A stretch of DNA of 64,000 nucleotides. Source: Drosophila pseudoobscura (Eukaryota; Arthropoda; Insecta; Diptera; Drosophilidae). The position numbers were made by a program, and so were the translations under genes. Below, piece by piece: positions 26,001-39,735 of the stretch; the first letter of the stretch is position 1; every line of letters begins with the position of its first letter. Location of the stretch: NCBI RefSeq assembly GCF_009870125.1, contig NC_046680.1, positions 16,759,501 to 16,823,500 on the forward strand, given 5' to 3'. The notes under the pieces were generated by a model. The model was not told where the DNA came from and did not search any database. It worked only from the letters and a program-made list of their open reading frames with translations.

Positions 26001-26392
26001 GCGTCGGCATCTCTTTCACTTGTTCACCGCCTCGCCACATGTGATCTACACGCAGGTCCCGGTCCAGGCCACTCCACTCCGCGCCAACTCCAGTGCTGTC
26101 CACTGTAGTCGGAGGCTCTCTTCTCTTCACTCACAACTCCTAACCCACTGTGTCCTCTGGTCATGCATCATAATCATCGGCGTTGATGGGCCGCAGCGGC
26201 TGCTACACTGCGCGAAACGGCCGCTCAGTTAACACCTTTCAGCATTTATAAAAGCCTAAAATAGTTGCGCTCTATGATTTCTTACTTCGCCAAGGCGATT
26301 TCAAGCTGTGCTGGACTCCAGCTCGGAGCTGGACCCATCGTCGGACGTGGCCTGCAGGCAGAAGCGTTGGAAGCTGCCGCCGCCGCAGCGTC

Positions 26393-26422
26393 GGAGTTGG
26401 AGTTGGAGTCGGAGTTGGAGAC
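26393..26422. repeat. (GGAGTY)n hexamer array
   Basis: GGAGTT, GGAGTT, GGAGTC, GGAGTT and GGAGAC in tandem. Confidence 0.85.
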
Positions 26423-29400
26423 CCAGTCAGAGTCCCAGTCAGTCGAGCATGCGCACGCTGAGATCGCGATTGTCAGACCGCGGGAGAGACCGCCAGATCT
26501 GGAGTCAGAGGTATCTGGCAATAGGATGACACTAAAACGAATAGGAGATACACTTTATTTCTTCATTTACTACAGATATTTCAAGTTTCTTTATTCTTTC
26601 CTACAGATATTTCTCTAATGAAACCATTCACTTTTAGATTGAATAGCTGGCAATGCTTATTTTGAAAAGAGTATTCCGGAGGAAAAGCCATAAACTGCAG
26701 TTTAGGTTGGTGTTGGGCCCCCTCGCCTCTGCCAGGCCTCGTTCTCATCCCACATTCATGGCTCACGTCCACATCTTGGCCACGTTTTTGCTTCAAGTTC
26801 AAGGCGTTTGAACTCTTGACATTTGCCAGCTCTCCTCGTGGCTGTTATGGCTCTTGTTGCTCTGTGGCTATTGCCATTGCGAAGCCTCGTAAATGTAACA
26901 ACTCGATTAGCGCGAAATATTCCGCCGCCGGCTCAATGCAAACTGGAGCGTTAGAGTGGCGTAGGGGAGAGGCGAGGAGATCCCGCCAGGAGGAGGCCCA
27001 CCATTAACGGCACGTTCACGTCGAGTTGGCACTTTTCCCTGCCTCTAATTGGCCTGCCCTGGCCCGAACTAATCCTAAGTGAACTGCCCCGCTCCTCACA
27101 GCTTTTACTGCATATTGGACGTGGGTTCAGTGCGCTGCCACGCCATACCAAGCCACACACTTCCATCTCTATGCGGCATTTACGGCAGTGATGCGCTTAT
27201 GACGAGCCTGTCCAGGATTCCTCGAGAGTGCCAGAAGGAGATCAAGTGGGCAGACAATAGAGCAGTCCAAAAATGAAATGCCGCAATCCAAATACCCGCG
27301 TGAAGCTTGTTGTTCCGTTGTCTGGTTCGGGCTGTTCACGTGGTGGACGGTTGAGCTCGGAAAAATGACAGGATTACCTTGGTACTGCCACGCAGTCTGC
27401 ACCTTCCTGCCCCACAGGTTGGGGCCGCATTCAAACCAAACAAAGGCAAGCAAACAAAGGGAAAAAAGCTTCGTGCGTGGAGGAGACACAACAAAAAAGC
27501 GTTCATCCATTTTTGCGGTTTCCGCCATCTGAATGCCTGGTCAAAAGCATTAGGCCTCTCCAAATGTTTGGTATGAGAGAATCCACTGCGGTGGATACTA
27601 AAGCGTCCACCGGAGCACTGGCTGATTTCAGCTGATGCCTGATGCACTTGCGAAAATAATTGAGCTGTTAGCAAACTCCAATAGTCAGAACAAATACCGA
27701 CAAAAATCGGTACAGCATACTACATAGAAGGGATTGTGTTTTCCCTCTGCACCACGGAGATTGTTACGCAATCTGCAGGTTTAGTGGCAGAGACAGCGAA
27801 GCCCTGCTAAAATTGTCGCGCACAGCGCTGGCCAGAGAACAACAAATTCAGGTAGCTCGGTGAGTGAGAGGGCCACCTCCACCGCCACCCACGCCAGGGG
27901 CCGCGCCGCCCAAGCCGAGTTAATTGACTTGGCTTACAACAGGCACAACACGAGACCGCGACCGCGACTGCGACCGGGAACCAAGCCGACGACCACTTCA
28001 TCATCTCTGGAGGAGCTGCGAGTGCAGTCGGGAGTTGGAAGCCAGGAGCCGGGAGCCGGGATTCGACGAGGAGACCACGTTATGACGGCCAACGTCCCCG
28101 GCGCGGACTAATTTCGGAAACGTGGCCAATCAACGACGGCGTCTGCAGAGCAGGGTGTGGAGCGTGTGGAGCAGGAGGACGTGGCCAGCCAGTAGCCTGA
28201 AAAGCCATTTGCAAATTAACTTGAGGCTAGACTACGAAGCGTCTAAATTGTATTTAAAGTCGTTGTGGATCCGCTCGACTGCCTGGTTTGCTGGGGAGCG
28301 AATTAAATCACGTACTAGATTAAAAATTGCCCATGAAATTATTAATTTTTCAGCAGACGAATGTCCATTGTTGGGCGAACCGGTTCGGAGGGGTACCCTC
28401 CGCCAGATAAACGCTCCTATAGAGACTGGCAGCCAGAGCCTTTGCCACTTCATAAATTTGAAAAACAGACTTAGAAACCGAAACCGAGACCCGCATGCAA
28501 GGAGAAATATTTATGCAACTGTCAGCAGGTCTCAAGCTGCGCCCCATTTCAATAAAAATCAATCAGGGAAATTTATAGAACACCAAGCAGTTGCTGGACA
28601 GCTGTTTAGCGGCCCCTTCGAACCGATCAGCACCGCCCGATGGCTCTCCCCCAATCAGCCTGTCACTGTGTAGGTGTTATATAATGCATTTGGCCAACGC
28701 CAAGAAACAAAAGCCGCTGACTAGCAGCTCTTGTCCCGCACAGCAGGCGGTCCTCGGCGCTGACTCACCGCCAAATATCCTCTGCAGCCCCCTACCCACC
28801 CAAAACCTGACAGCACCTTGCAGACGGACAAAAGCCCACTGGAAAACCACTTAAACCATGGCTGCCCATGCCTTGGCACGTTCTCCCCCTGACAATCTTT
28901 ATATATTTATTTAGATCTGGCATATGCATATTGGGGGATTGTATTCGTACGTACATATGTATATTGCAGAACAGATATTGATTTATCATATTTCCTGGGC
29001 GTTTCAGTTGACAGCACAGCAAAAGTCGTGCCTTTATTGTTCTCGCAACTGCAGTTGTGGGTGGTTGAGTCTGACAATCTTTAGGGGTTCAGTGGGGCTG
29101 GGCTGGCCTTCAGCAGAGTCCCCTCCCGATAAGGATTAATTGATGCAGGACTGCAGCGTTCTTAAAATGGGCTAAAGGGGGATACTTTTTCTTGGCTCTT
29201 TTTCTCAGACATAAACCAGTCAGAGAAGTAAACCAGAACTAATTGCACAGTTGAAACACGGCGAAAAACACTTCACACGTTGCATAAACGATAATAGTTC
29301 CTCTTAATTATCGCACAACTATAATTCCATTCGATCACGATATGACCGAGTCGTGTAAGCCATAACTCTCCCTCTCAAAGCGCCACTCACAATAGACAAT

Positions 29401-32241
29401 GCATTGGGGCATTAACAGCGTTTTATGGCCAATGCTGAAAACAATAAAAAATTTGTCAAATTGCCACTGTACTTGCCCGCCCGGCAGCACCAGCAGCAGT
29501 CCGACGACAATTGCTGGCCATTTAATGCCATTGGCAAATTGCATTTCCAATTACAACCGGGGAGTGGCAGCACCTCCCTCTTGCAGGCACCCCCTGCACC
29601 ACCAGTTGTTTGCTGATCTGGCAATCACCTCTGCGCGGCATGAGTGGCCAATAAGCCATTTAAAAGTGCATGAGTCAGGTCCTGGATCCACGCATCCTTA
29701 TCCAAAAAATGAAAGGGGGTTGGAAAAAAGCAAATAAATGGCATCGCTTCCGTTCCCGCTTTTCGGACGCATAATGAAAACATTCCACAAAGCGATTCAG
29801 TGTTTCCTCTTTGGGGGAGAGCGTGGTAAAGCAGCCCAGAATGATTTTCCTCTTGACCTGCTCTGAATTTTATGTTACACCAAACTCTTTGGCCCGTCCA
29901 TTTTCAATTTACGAAAATGCGGGTCCTACATCCCACAACCATCCGATCCCAGCCCCATCCTCTGACCAGCCCATCTGAAATGCACACGAGGGGCATCATC
30001 CTGGCATCATGTTTGGAATTCGTTATCAATTTGGCTTTCGTTTTGGGTTTCCCCCCATAATGGTGTGGCATAAATTGCCTAAAAGCGGACGATAGAAATC
30101 GAGCCCACTGCAAACGGCCCACTATTAATTAGAGCCGCCTTTGACTCTGGCTCTGCGAGTCGAATTATGGCGCAACAAATGGCCGAAAATTTGATAGCGG
30201 GGCAGCTGGTTGGGAAAGAGCAAACCAATGACCCACAGGGCGGCCCCCACAAGTGACACACACCACTGCGCTCCCCGCTCGGGCCAGGACAGTTCGGTGT
30301 ACACTGTGAGACGGAGGGACTCATTGTCAGTTGTCGTCAGTGGGACATGACGCAGCGTTGCAAGCACACTGTTTCGCTTGCAACATAAGGGAATACCGAA
30401 CGTAACTGCTATTCTACAGAGAGCCACGTACTCGCGCCGACTTTCAATTTCATACCGCGGCTCTCCATCCATCCCGTAATGGTTCCCTCTCAGGCCAGAC
30501 CCCTTAATTAAACGGTGCAGCACCCATGCAGCCAGTGGCCCATGGTCTGACCCATTTCAAGTGACTGTTTTGTTTCGCTTTGGAGCTATCTGTCGGGCCT
30601 GCCCTGCCCACCCATCGCTCCTATTCCGACTGGCTCTGGAGTGGTCCGCATGTTAGCTTTGTCACTTGAAGTCGGGGCAAGCAATTTGCATATCAGTATC
30701 CACTGTGTCCGGGAGTCTGGCGATAGGCTTTGAACGGCGTTTCACGTCAGTCGCCGCCCAGTGTTCAACTTACTGCCTCATTGCTCTGTGTGTGCTGTTC
30801 GCCGTTGCTTTGTTGGCCGTTGATTTTTCCACTAGAACAGGGCGGAAAGTTGAAAAGCTCAAGGCTGCAGACTGTTGCGCTCTCTAGAATGATCTCCCTT
30901 CATTGGGTTGGAAAAAGGAAAAAGGGATGTTTTCCCCATCCGCAGTATTCTTGGCTACAGTTGGTAGGGCATTCCCCTTTCGTTGTTGCATTCCGCTGGG
31001 TTTGGGGACTAATTTTTCTTGCCAACAGCTACACAAGCAGCGCAGACAAAAAGCAAAGGACTGCATCATTGTCACTTTTGCAGCTTTGACACATAATTCT
31101 CAGTTACATAAATCGCATAACTGTGTCATGTCTGCGCCGCGAGTCCGACCTAGTCGCCCAGTTCTTGGCCAGACTTCGAACGCAACTTGGAGGCGGGCAC
31201 TGGGTGCTGGGTGTCGATTCTCTGGACTCTGCGGAGCGCTGTATCCGATTCCGAATCCGAGTACGAGTTCGAGGCTGAACCACTGGCTACTGACCACAGA
31301 CCACGTCACGTAGCCGGGCAGGGAGCGCGTGACTAAAATGCGTGTCACACTTTAGATGATTTTTATTTCGTGGCCCAAATTGCTCCGATGACAGTTAACG
31401 TGAAATGGTTGTAGTGGACCCATTGTGGACCTGACCATGAGATCGGAGCCGGGGATTGAGTGCTCCATGGATGGAACCTGGGCGTACTTTCTTCGAGCGT
31501 TGGCCTCTGGCTTTTATTATGCTAATTTTATACTTCCATTGTTCCAATGCACGCATATCACTTTATTACGGGAGATGGATGCAGATCTGGCTGCTGAGGA
31601 AGAAGGTCTCTGCCCGACTCATTTGCATGGCGGCTTCTGCCATTTTTGGTCAGCAAAGATCTCAACCTCAACTGTATGCAAATTTGCTTTTTGTTTGTCG
31701 GGGCGACTGCAACTCAAGTCGAGCAGTAAGTCAAATCACAAAAACCCGACCCGACCCCGTAGGAGTGGACGTGGACCCAGCATGGACTGGGGGACTGCTG
31801 GACTCTCTGAGGATAAGGGTAAGTTCCGAGACTCCTTTGTGCTGTCAGCGACGAAAGAAATCATCAATAAAGCAGGTTCGACTTGGGTCCGAGGTGGGGT
31901 TTCGACTCGCATGCACATGGCCCACAAAACAATGTTGAAATCAAAAGCAAAAACCATTAGCACAAAGACGAAGACAGCAGCAGAAACAATACTAATGCGA
32001 GGGAAACTACCATATCGTCGAAGGCCAAATGCTCTTTAACACGGAATAATGGGCAATGATTTTGATTTTGGATAAGCTTTAAAGTTAAAAGTACCTGTAT
32101 CTTCATCCTCTTAAAAACCATTTTAGAAATGGGGCCAAATTGAGTTGTACCAGGAGTACCACAGCCAGTTGATTGATGCCTTTCTCAATTACTCAACCAC
32201 CCCACTGTGATAGTGTATGATGGCGGAAAAGAAAGAGAGGC

Positions 32242-32257
32242 AGAGAGAGAGAGAGAG
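32242..32257. repeat. (AG)8 microsatellite
   Basis: A short AG run inside a purine-rich stretch from about 32228 to 32285. Confidence 0.8.
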
Positions 32258-32472
32258 TGAGAAGGACTGAGAGGAGAAGAAAAAACTTTACATACTTTGG
32301 CGGCAATATTGAACATTTGTTTTCATTCAGTGGAAAAGTTGCATTGAAAAGCGTACCCGAAAAGCACAGAGCTAAGAGTCAGCCAACAAAGTGATTGATG
32401 TCGTTGTGCGCTGTGTGCCAATAAATTATCAAACAAAATTGCTGGCCGACAGGCAGGCCAGCCAGCCAGATG

Positions 32473-32495
32473 GACAGACAGACAGACAGACAGAC
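32473..32495. repeat. (GACA)n tetranucleotide repeat
   Basis: More than five GACA units. GTCY-type tetramers are also typical of DINE-1/mini-me elements, but no element core lies next to this tract. Confidence 0.9.
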
Positions 32496-33180
32496 TTATC
32501 GACCATATGCTCGACTGGTCGAGTTAATGATTTGGCAATAATTTAACATTCGGAGACCCCAAAACATTTAAGTGGCAAGCGGAAAATTGCACAGCGAATT
32601 CCTTGACGTTGCATGCCGCGTGTACTTATGACTAATGCCAGTCCCAGCCTCGACTCGCACTCGTACTGGAGGCAATTACAAGGGGCTTGCAACAATAATA
32701 ACAAAAGCAACAACTACAAATCAATTAAAAAACTTGCCAGGCTTCTATCGTCTTTCAACGCCCACGAGGCCCAAGCATTGAGTTCAAAGTGTTCACAGGA
32801 AAAGTCTCTCCCGTTTTTTGCTGCAGTTTTCTTCTCCTTATGTTTTTTGTTTTCTGTTTTTTGGATGTCAGGGAGAATTACACGATTTACGATGGCGATG
32901 GGGCGACAATTGTGTCTGTCTGTCCGACTGGCCGGCTGTCCTGCGCTCTGTGGCGAAAGGTGCGCCTGCGCAATTTTCAACAACTTCCCCAGCACTCGAC
33001 ACACGAATCGGTGTTACTTGGGTCTATCTTTCCTATTCCTCTGGTGTCTGTTTTTCTGCGGAGAGTCGAGAGTAGAGAGCTGGATTGCATGTCGCCTTGC
33101 TGCATTTATCCGTTACTTTCGGGCCACATCCGCCTGGCTCTTTAGTCTCGACTGTCAGCTCGCCCAAATTGCGTACTGAA

Positions 33181-33242
33181 TGGGATGGGATGGGATAGAA
33201 TACTCTGGGACGGGATGGGATACGATTGGATTGGATTGGATA
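33181..33242. repeat. GGGAT / GGATT pentamer array
   Basis: GGGAT units, interrupted near 33197-33210, change into GGATT units towards the right end, which gives a compound period-5 array of about 60 bp. Confidence 0.8.
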
Positions 33243-33260
33243 AAAGGTGGCACATCGTAG

Positions 33261-33292
33261 CTGCTGCGGCTGCTGCTGCTGGTGCTGGTGCC
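33261..33292. repeat. GCT/GGT trinucleotide low complexity
   Basis: CTGCTG units with CGG and GGT variants. Confidence 0.75.
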
Positions 33293-33452
33293 AGAAGATG
33301 TGGGGCTGGCTCTACAATCTATGTATGTGCATCTTAATTGTCAGCTGCAGTCTGTGTTAGTGGGTAACTGGGCACACAACGGACCATAGCGTCGTCGCAG
33401 GGACCTACTTTAGCAGTGCCTTGGGATGGCCCAGTCACAACAGCAACAGCTA

Positions 33453-33473
33453 CAGCAGCAGCAGCAGCAGCAG
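33453..33473. repeat. (CAG)7 microsatellite
   Basis: Seven perfect CAG units, preceded by imperfect CAACAG units. Confidence 0.9.
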
Positions 33474-33789
33474 CGACAATTTAGTTGTGGCTTAGTTCAT
33501 GAGCTGTCATTAATCGCGACAGAGCAATGATATAGTGCCCAGATATTGCCCTGCAGCCAATTACAGATCAAAAACAAGCGAGGAAAGGCGAGAGAAATAC
33601 AAATTTCTGCTCACAACTTTCTCATTGGGCTACACCCTGGGAATGGGGCTAAGACGATTCGGGAAATTGTCACTTCTGTTCTGTTGCTGTTGGGATATCT
33701 ACAGCAGAGGCAGCACAACTTTGGAATGCATTCCCTCAACGGTGCCTTAATTGAGAGATTTCCACCACATGACTTCTTTAAGTGAAGTA

Positions 33790-34080
33790 AAGTAAAAGGA
33801 ACTATTGTTGTGATGGATTATGGAAGTTTTACAGTGACAGAAAAATAGCATAAATACAAACATAGTAAAATTAATTCGAAATTCTAAACGTGGGATTTTA
33901 ATCTAAAATTTATTCGAAATATAAAACCCTTTAAAATAAATATATAATACTATATTTTTAGGAAATGTATTTAATTAAATATAACATAAATTTATTTTAA
34001 ATATGAAATATATTTATTTTAAATATTTTCCATGGTAGATATGATAGCATCTACATACTATATTTAAATCTAAGTGTAAA
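33790..34080. other. AT-rich island
   Basis: About 290 bp of strongly AT-rich sequence with TAAATATA and TTTATTTTAAATAT motifs; the 14-mer TTTATTTTAAATAT occurs twice, at 33991-34004 and 34013-34026. There is no open frame of note and no recognisable transposon end. It may be an old AT-rich insertion or a structural (matrix attachment or replication) segment; the sequence alone cannot decide. Confidence 0.6.
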
Positions 34081-36530
34081 TATTCCGAGCCCAGGGATGC
34101 TCTTTGGATGTTGTCAGGAGAAGCGGCACTGAATTGAGCACTAAGTAAGCCTGGCCGCAGCAGTCGGTTGCAACTCGAATGGCGGCTCTTCGGACGATGG
34201 ATCTGCAAGGGTATCTCAGGCTGCATCCTACAAAGCTCTCTTGTCTCTGAGTTGCTGCAAATGGCTGTTGGATGTTGGACAATGGCTCAGCTCGCATGAC
34301 GCGTTGCGTTGGCTTTAAGATATTGGACAGTTAAGACATGTCACTGGGCACGCCCCTCGACTGGTTCCCTCCCGCCAGGCACCAGAAATTTCACGCATCA
34401 GTCGCTGGCAACATGGCAGCTCGGGCTTAAAGAGAGGGAGAAAGGAAGAGAGATATACAGAGAGAGAGAGAGATGGCCAGAGGGAGATAGCCTCATACTT
34501 GCGCAATTAGAACGCCATTAAAAGGGGACCTACAATGTGGCTGTTGCTGCGAATACTCTCTTATTGCCGGTAACGCCCCCATTATTCATGCTTTGGCTGA
34601 CTGCGACTCAGTCTTCGTTTTCGTTTTCGGTATGGAGCAGTCTCAGACTGTGCTAAATGGAGATCGATGGCCGAGCGTGGTCTCATTAATCAAATGACAA
34701 GTAAGCCTGCCCGTCCTGCCCGACTGCACCAGTGTATCGGTGTATCGGAGGAGTGCATGAATGGAGCGAGGCAGCTCCGAATGCGAATGTGAATGCCACT
34801 CTGAATGCGCCGCCTCTCGTGGGCCAAATTAAAGGTGCGCGCCTGCGCGCTTTCCAATTGAATCGAATCACTAAAGCGGAAACATAATGGCTGCGGCTTC
34901 CAACACTTCCAGAGCTCCACAGCTCCAGTGCCCCAGCACCCAGACCGATCAATAATCAGCCTTATAATGCACTGAATGCTTGTTGAATCACACGAAAAGA
35001 AATTGCCATCAGCGATAAGTGAATTTCACTTGCAGTTTACTCTTTTCCAAAACTACGACCACGACATCGACATCGACAGCGACGGAGGCGGCGGCGCACC
35101 CAGAAATCCCGCCAAATGAATGACCCGAAGGCAAAGCCTCGCCTGCCCTAATTAAAGTCCTTGCCATCACCACCCATCCACATGAATCTCCGTCCCAACC
35201 TGTCCATTACATGGGCGTCGCATCGGTACGTCGAAATTTACGCAAAATTCTCGCCGAGGTCCCAACGTGCGTTGCCTAGGGAGCTTCTGGAGGCGCTCGA
35301 CTGGATGTTTTCGGGTTGGTTCCTTTTGCGATGACTGCTTTAAAGAGATTCATTAATTAGCCCAAGCAGCGAAACAGTGAGTTTTCCTTTGACAGTTCTC
35401 TCTGGGTCGTAGCACCGGGGAGTGTGCTGCTGGCTGGCTAATGAGGAATCATTTTTATGTGTCCATTGAGTGAAGGGGAATATTGGAAAACATGACATTT
35501 AAGAACACTTGTTTTGCTCCTGTGACTGCCAGACAGAGAGACACTCGTAAATGTATCTATATCTGAGCGAATTCCATATCTACGCCCCTCTCTCCGCTGA
35601 TAAATGGATCGTTTTCCTTAGTGGCATACTCAAAACGACATCTTCGAGTAGAGATGCTCTGTTCTGTTCTGTTGTACCCTCGGACCTACAAACGACTTGT
35701 TTACCACATTAAATCTAATAAAAATCACCACGCACAATTTGTAGCCGTCAATTGGGGCATGCAGCAGATGACAGTTGAGACTCGTATCAGCCCTCGACTC
35801 GTTTGACAAATCTATGGCGCACACTCCTGTACTGCAAGAAAGTTACTTTTATAATGGCTCATTCCATTATTTTGCTCTTACAGACATTCACCGAAAAGAG
35901 CAACTGGGGATGGTCTAGAAAATCTTTCCGGCGCTACCTCGGCAAGTGATGAAATAAATCATTTCGCACGTGATGATAAGATGGAGATGCTTCTGCTGTA
36001 CGGATACAGATATAGACACACATATACAGCCATACACAGATACGACTACATACGCGTATTTTGCTCTTCAAAGTGCAAGTGTCAATTACAAACCGTGTCA
36101 AAAATGTCAAAGTCTGTGAGTGACTGGCCACGGGCGGGTGGCTGAGGGGAGCCGTGGGAGCAGTGTGAGTGGGTCGTCAGTCCGCATGCTGCCACAACGC
36201 ATCGGATCGGCTTTGACTATGGACTTGCACCCCCACAGGGCAGTGTCAAACTCATCGTCATCGTCGTCGTCAGCCGCCGCAACTTCGACAAGTTTGTCCT
36301 GTCAGCGCCACCGTCGCACAGAGTTTATTACATCAATTTGTGTGTCCCAATCCCAGTCCAAGTCCCAGTACCGCCCTGCCATCCATCCAACCATCCATCC
36401 AGAGCAGAAACGAGAGAAATTTGATACAAATGAGTTTTCACACTTTGCGTGGACGAGAAATGCGACGCGATGCGACGCGTTCTCCACGTATCTATGTATC
36501 CATCGCTCGCACTCTCTCGAGTGTGTATCT

Positions 36531-36552
36531 GCATGAGCATGAGCATGAGCAT
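36531..36552. repeat. (GCATGA)n hexamer array
   Basis: Three full GCATGA units plus a partial fourth. Confidence 0.9.
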
Positions 36553-36818
36553 CTGTATCTGTGTCTGTATCCCCAGTATCCTTTTCCATCAACGTGTAAA
36601 TTGTGTGCTGTCAAACTTATGACACGCAGCCATGATACGGCTGCCACAGAAAAACAAGAGCACAAAATATGAAATGAAGGGAATGGAAAATGGAGCTCAG
36701 TTGGGAACGAATATCCAAAAAGGAGATCCCGCACCCGTTGGTGTAAATTAGATTTCGTTTAGAGCTGCACTGAGACGTCTCTCCTGCCAAATTGCTTTGA
36801 ATGTTTTTCTGGGATGAA

Positions 36819-36860
36819 CATGGGAATGGGAATGGGATAGGGAACGGGCATGGGATCGGG
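36819..36860. repeat. GGGAAT-type period-6 array
   Basis: Degenerate GGGAAT, GGGATA and GGGCAT units in tandem; the same motif recurs at 43283-43320. Confidence 0.75.
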
Positions 36861-37494
36861 TCTGAACGAAGGCAATATGCATTCGGCGGTGTTTGCTGGT
36901 AAGCATATTAATTGCTGTTCATTTCCATGTCTGCTGCCTCTGTGGCACAGCATCTAGGGTGCACTCCTCTGCAATTAATATTTGTCGTCCCCGAAACGGG
37001 CTTCGGCGTGTTTCCCTTTCGTTTTTAATTATCTCTCACAAGGGGCCATTACTGTCTCTCTGGGCATGGGCCCGCCCCGCCATCGGACTGTGTTCGCATA
37101 TTAATTTATAGTTTCTATTAGTTGGATCCCCTGATGACAGACAACAGCTGAGGCCAGATCAATACGGAGTCCAGGCGTCTCTGGGGGGGTCTGCCAGTCC
37201 CCTCTACTGCGCCGAAATATGGCCTGGCCTTATCTTTTATCGTTCGTTTTATTTGCCAATCTGCTCTGCGCTAATTAATACAGTTAGCTATGTTGATATC
37301 CCGTTTGGCGGCTGCAGCAGCAACAGCAACAGACACTGCAACTGCAATGCACTGTCTGGCCTATCGTGCCACACAGATTATTCACAAATTAACACCACGA
37401 CAGCTCCACATGGCCATTTATTCGGCCAGTCCGGGCCATTGGAGCTGCACCTCCACATGGCTTGGAGCGGGCATGAATCAGTGGAACACGAACC

Positions 37495-37514
37495 GAACGG
37501 AACGGAACGGAACG
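37495..37514. repeat. (GGAAC)n pentamer array
   Basis: Three GGAAC units with a GAACC/CGAAC variant at the left edge. Confidence 0.8.
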
Positions 37515-37726
37515 AAACAGAACCCACAGAATGGAAAACAAAAACCCCAGAAACCGAAGCTGAGAAATCGGGAATTGAGAATCGAAGAAGCACCAACACA
37601 CGGGAGGGAAAACAACATCCAACGCGCGCCACGCACTTTCACACACAATTTTCTGCACGCACTCAGCCAAAAAGCGTTAATTACACTAATTATGTGCTGC
37701 TCCTCCCGATGGTCGTGCGGCCTCGG

Positions 37727-37774
37727 TGCTGCTTCTGTTGTTGCTGTTGCTGGTGTTGGTGGTGGTGGTTGGGG
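37727..37774. repeat. GTT/GCT/GGT low complexity
   Basis: A TTGCTGTTG run that changes into (GGT)n. Confidence 0.75.
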
Positions 37775-38216
37775 GCCAAGGGCGGCGCACAGATAAAGAA
37801 AATAAATATGGAAAAATAACTAAAATATCGTTTCGAACAATGGAAGATGGGGTAGACGAGAGCAGAGACACGGCGGAACGCTTTGAAGTGCTCCAAATAA
37901 AACTGCAGACACACCTCAGCCGCAAACCGAACGGACCAAAGGGGGAACGGAGCACAGAAAGGCCGAGAACCCAAAAGGCAGAAGAAGAACCCCTTTGAAA
38001 GCAATTATATGACCAAGACGAAGACCAAGACTAAACAAAAAAGCAGAGTCTTTGAAGCAAACAAAATAAAAAACATATTAAAAATTGAAGTCGAAACATA
38101 AATCTTGTTTTAGACTTCAACTGGGGCTCAAGCGGAAACCAACCAAAGAAGATATAATAACTAAACTTTGGCAGTGAGCGGCTCAGTGGCGGAAGTTAAA
38201 CTATATGCCTAAGAGT

Positions 38217-38234
38217 GGGGCAGGGGCAGGGGCA
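38217..38234. repeat. (GGGGCA)3 hexamer array
   Basis: Three perfect GGGGCA units. With the GGG that follows, the plus strand has four G-tracts and could form a G-quadruplex. Confidence 0.85.
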
Positions 38235-39330
38235 GGGAGTTCATTTCATCCGCCTTCAAATTAGCATAATGTCTAATTGCTTCATCCCATTCGCGCCTAA
38301 ATATAAACGGTTTTTCTGTTTTGTTTTGCTTTTTCATAATTTGTACGGCCCTTTTCTATTAATTCACGGAGACGCCACCCCAAACATTTTCCATTCGAAA
38401 CAAATGCTTTTGCTCGTCCATTATTCGGTTCGGCTAATTAGCATTCCTTTTTTTTTTGTTTTTCTGAGTGCTAATTGTTTTTGCAAATGTTTTCATATTA
38501 ATTTATGCACACAGATGCCTGCTGATGCATTCCACTGAGAGAAAACTCTCGCGGATAATGTGTACCCCGTATTCCCTCAGGGCCTATCTGCGCTGACTCT
38601 CAGTGTCTTTCTGGCCGCGTGCCTAGGCCAACACAACGGGGCACTGGCAGGAACATGCGCTCCTCCGTTCCGCCTGGCCTCAGAGATTTTACGTTCAATT
38701 ATACGGTCTGACAGAAGTGATAAAATGCATCGCCCAGGGCATGCGGCATTAAAGTTGGCTATTATAAATAGTCAAAATCAACCAAAATTAAGATAATTCC
38801 CTGAATCATAAATTTAATTTCGACTGCATGTTGATGTGCTATCGAATTTTTGTTTAATCGATATTATGTGTTGATAATGTCCATTTCTTACTAATTTAAT
38901 TTGTTTTAATGCGTGCAATACCCATTACAAACCAAAATTATCGATTTTACTGACTTTTGCTGTTTAATGGTTTCGCATCAAGATAGAAAAATACACAAAA
39001 TCGGATCAGAAAATCATATTCACCACACCATCCGAAAATCAAATTCAACTCAATCTGTTCCTTTATAATCCGCCAGAGGGTGTCTTATTTTGAACCCAAT
39101 CAGAATCATATATTCCCCAATCAGAAGGGAGAGTTTTCATAAGTTGATGCAAATCTTTACTCCGTTCGTTGGCCCCAAAAAACCAAAAGCGTTCGTTCCC
39201 TAATTACATTTTCCATTTCATTTAGGCCATTCCCACATCATATCAGACCATCATCATTCTCTACAAAAGAAACGTAAGAATCAGGTTCACAGCTCAATTT
39301 CACAAAAGCGATGCGATTATCATCAGCCTA

Positions 39331-39370
39331 CTCCTCCTGCTCCTCCTCCTCCTGCTCCTCCTCCCCCTGC
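39331..39370. repeat. CTC/CTG pyrimidine-rich tract
   Basis: CTCCTCCTGCTCCTC-type repeats. An overlapping frame from ATG 39311 reads it as Ser/Cys, which is not evidence of a gene. Confidence 0.8.
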
Positions 39371-39717
39371 TTCGACTCAAAAGCACCAAACTCCACCGAC
39401 AGTTCACATATCCAACTAAGTAGAAAAACGGCGGGCATTTTTGAAACTAATCCATCATGTTACGGCCCCTGCCCTTGTTCGGATACGTTTTATATATGGG
39501 ACCGCCCTTTAAATGAGAGCCAAATGAATGAAACTTTTCGAACAATTTATGAACGCGCCCAAAGTTGTAAAGCAGCGGATGAGATGACAGCCGACCAGAG
39601 ACATGGGGACAGGGAGACGGTGGGGGAAGGTCCAAGCGATCCAACCGAGCGGCCGGTCATCTGTCATAACTTAATTTTTGACATTTGAAAAGAATTTTTG
39701 TACTGGCTCGCTGCCCG

Positions 39718-39735
39718 CTGCTGCTGCTGCTGCTG
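39718..39735. repeat. (CTG)6 microsatellite
   Basis: Six perfect CTG units. Confidence 0.9.

Larger units (their letters stand above)
17001..26600. other. Noncoding stretch, repeat-dotted
   Basis: No gene is supported. Low-complexity tracts cluster at 17036-17066 and 17279-17652, and period-6 arrays occur at 19856-19893, 19974-20008 and 26393-26422. Small inverted repeats lie at 24272-24290 (CAACTCC/GGAGTTG) and 26317-26333 (TCCAGCTC/GAGCTGGA). An AT-rich segment at about 24850-25100 is otherwise featureless. A 205-codon frame at 25213-25830 shows no recognisable domain. Confidence 0.5.
26601..33789. other. Noncoding stretch, no gene recognised
   Basis: I find no supported gene. Frames of 180-205 codons exist (28122-28673, 31425-32039, 32613-33179). 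The one at 31425 begins at GTG, and I recognise no domain in any of them. Tandem repeats are concentrated in the last 1.5 kb: AG, GACA, GGGAT/GGATT and CAG runs. Confidence 0.5.

Noticed and set aside
31425..32039. 204-codon open frame on plus strand
   Set aside because: It begins at GTG rather than ATG, and the translation has no recognisable domain or signal; other frames overlap it.
37253..37819. 188- and 168-codon frames in two registers of the same strand
   Set aside because: Two long frames over the same bases, both running through GGAAC and GGT repeats, indicate low stop density and not coding.
39311..39688. 125-codon frame with a true ATG
   Set aside because: The N-terminus is a CTC/CTG microsatellite read as Ser/Cys, and the remainder matches nothing I recognise.
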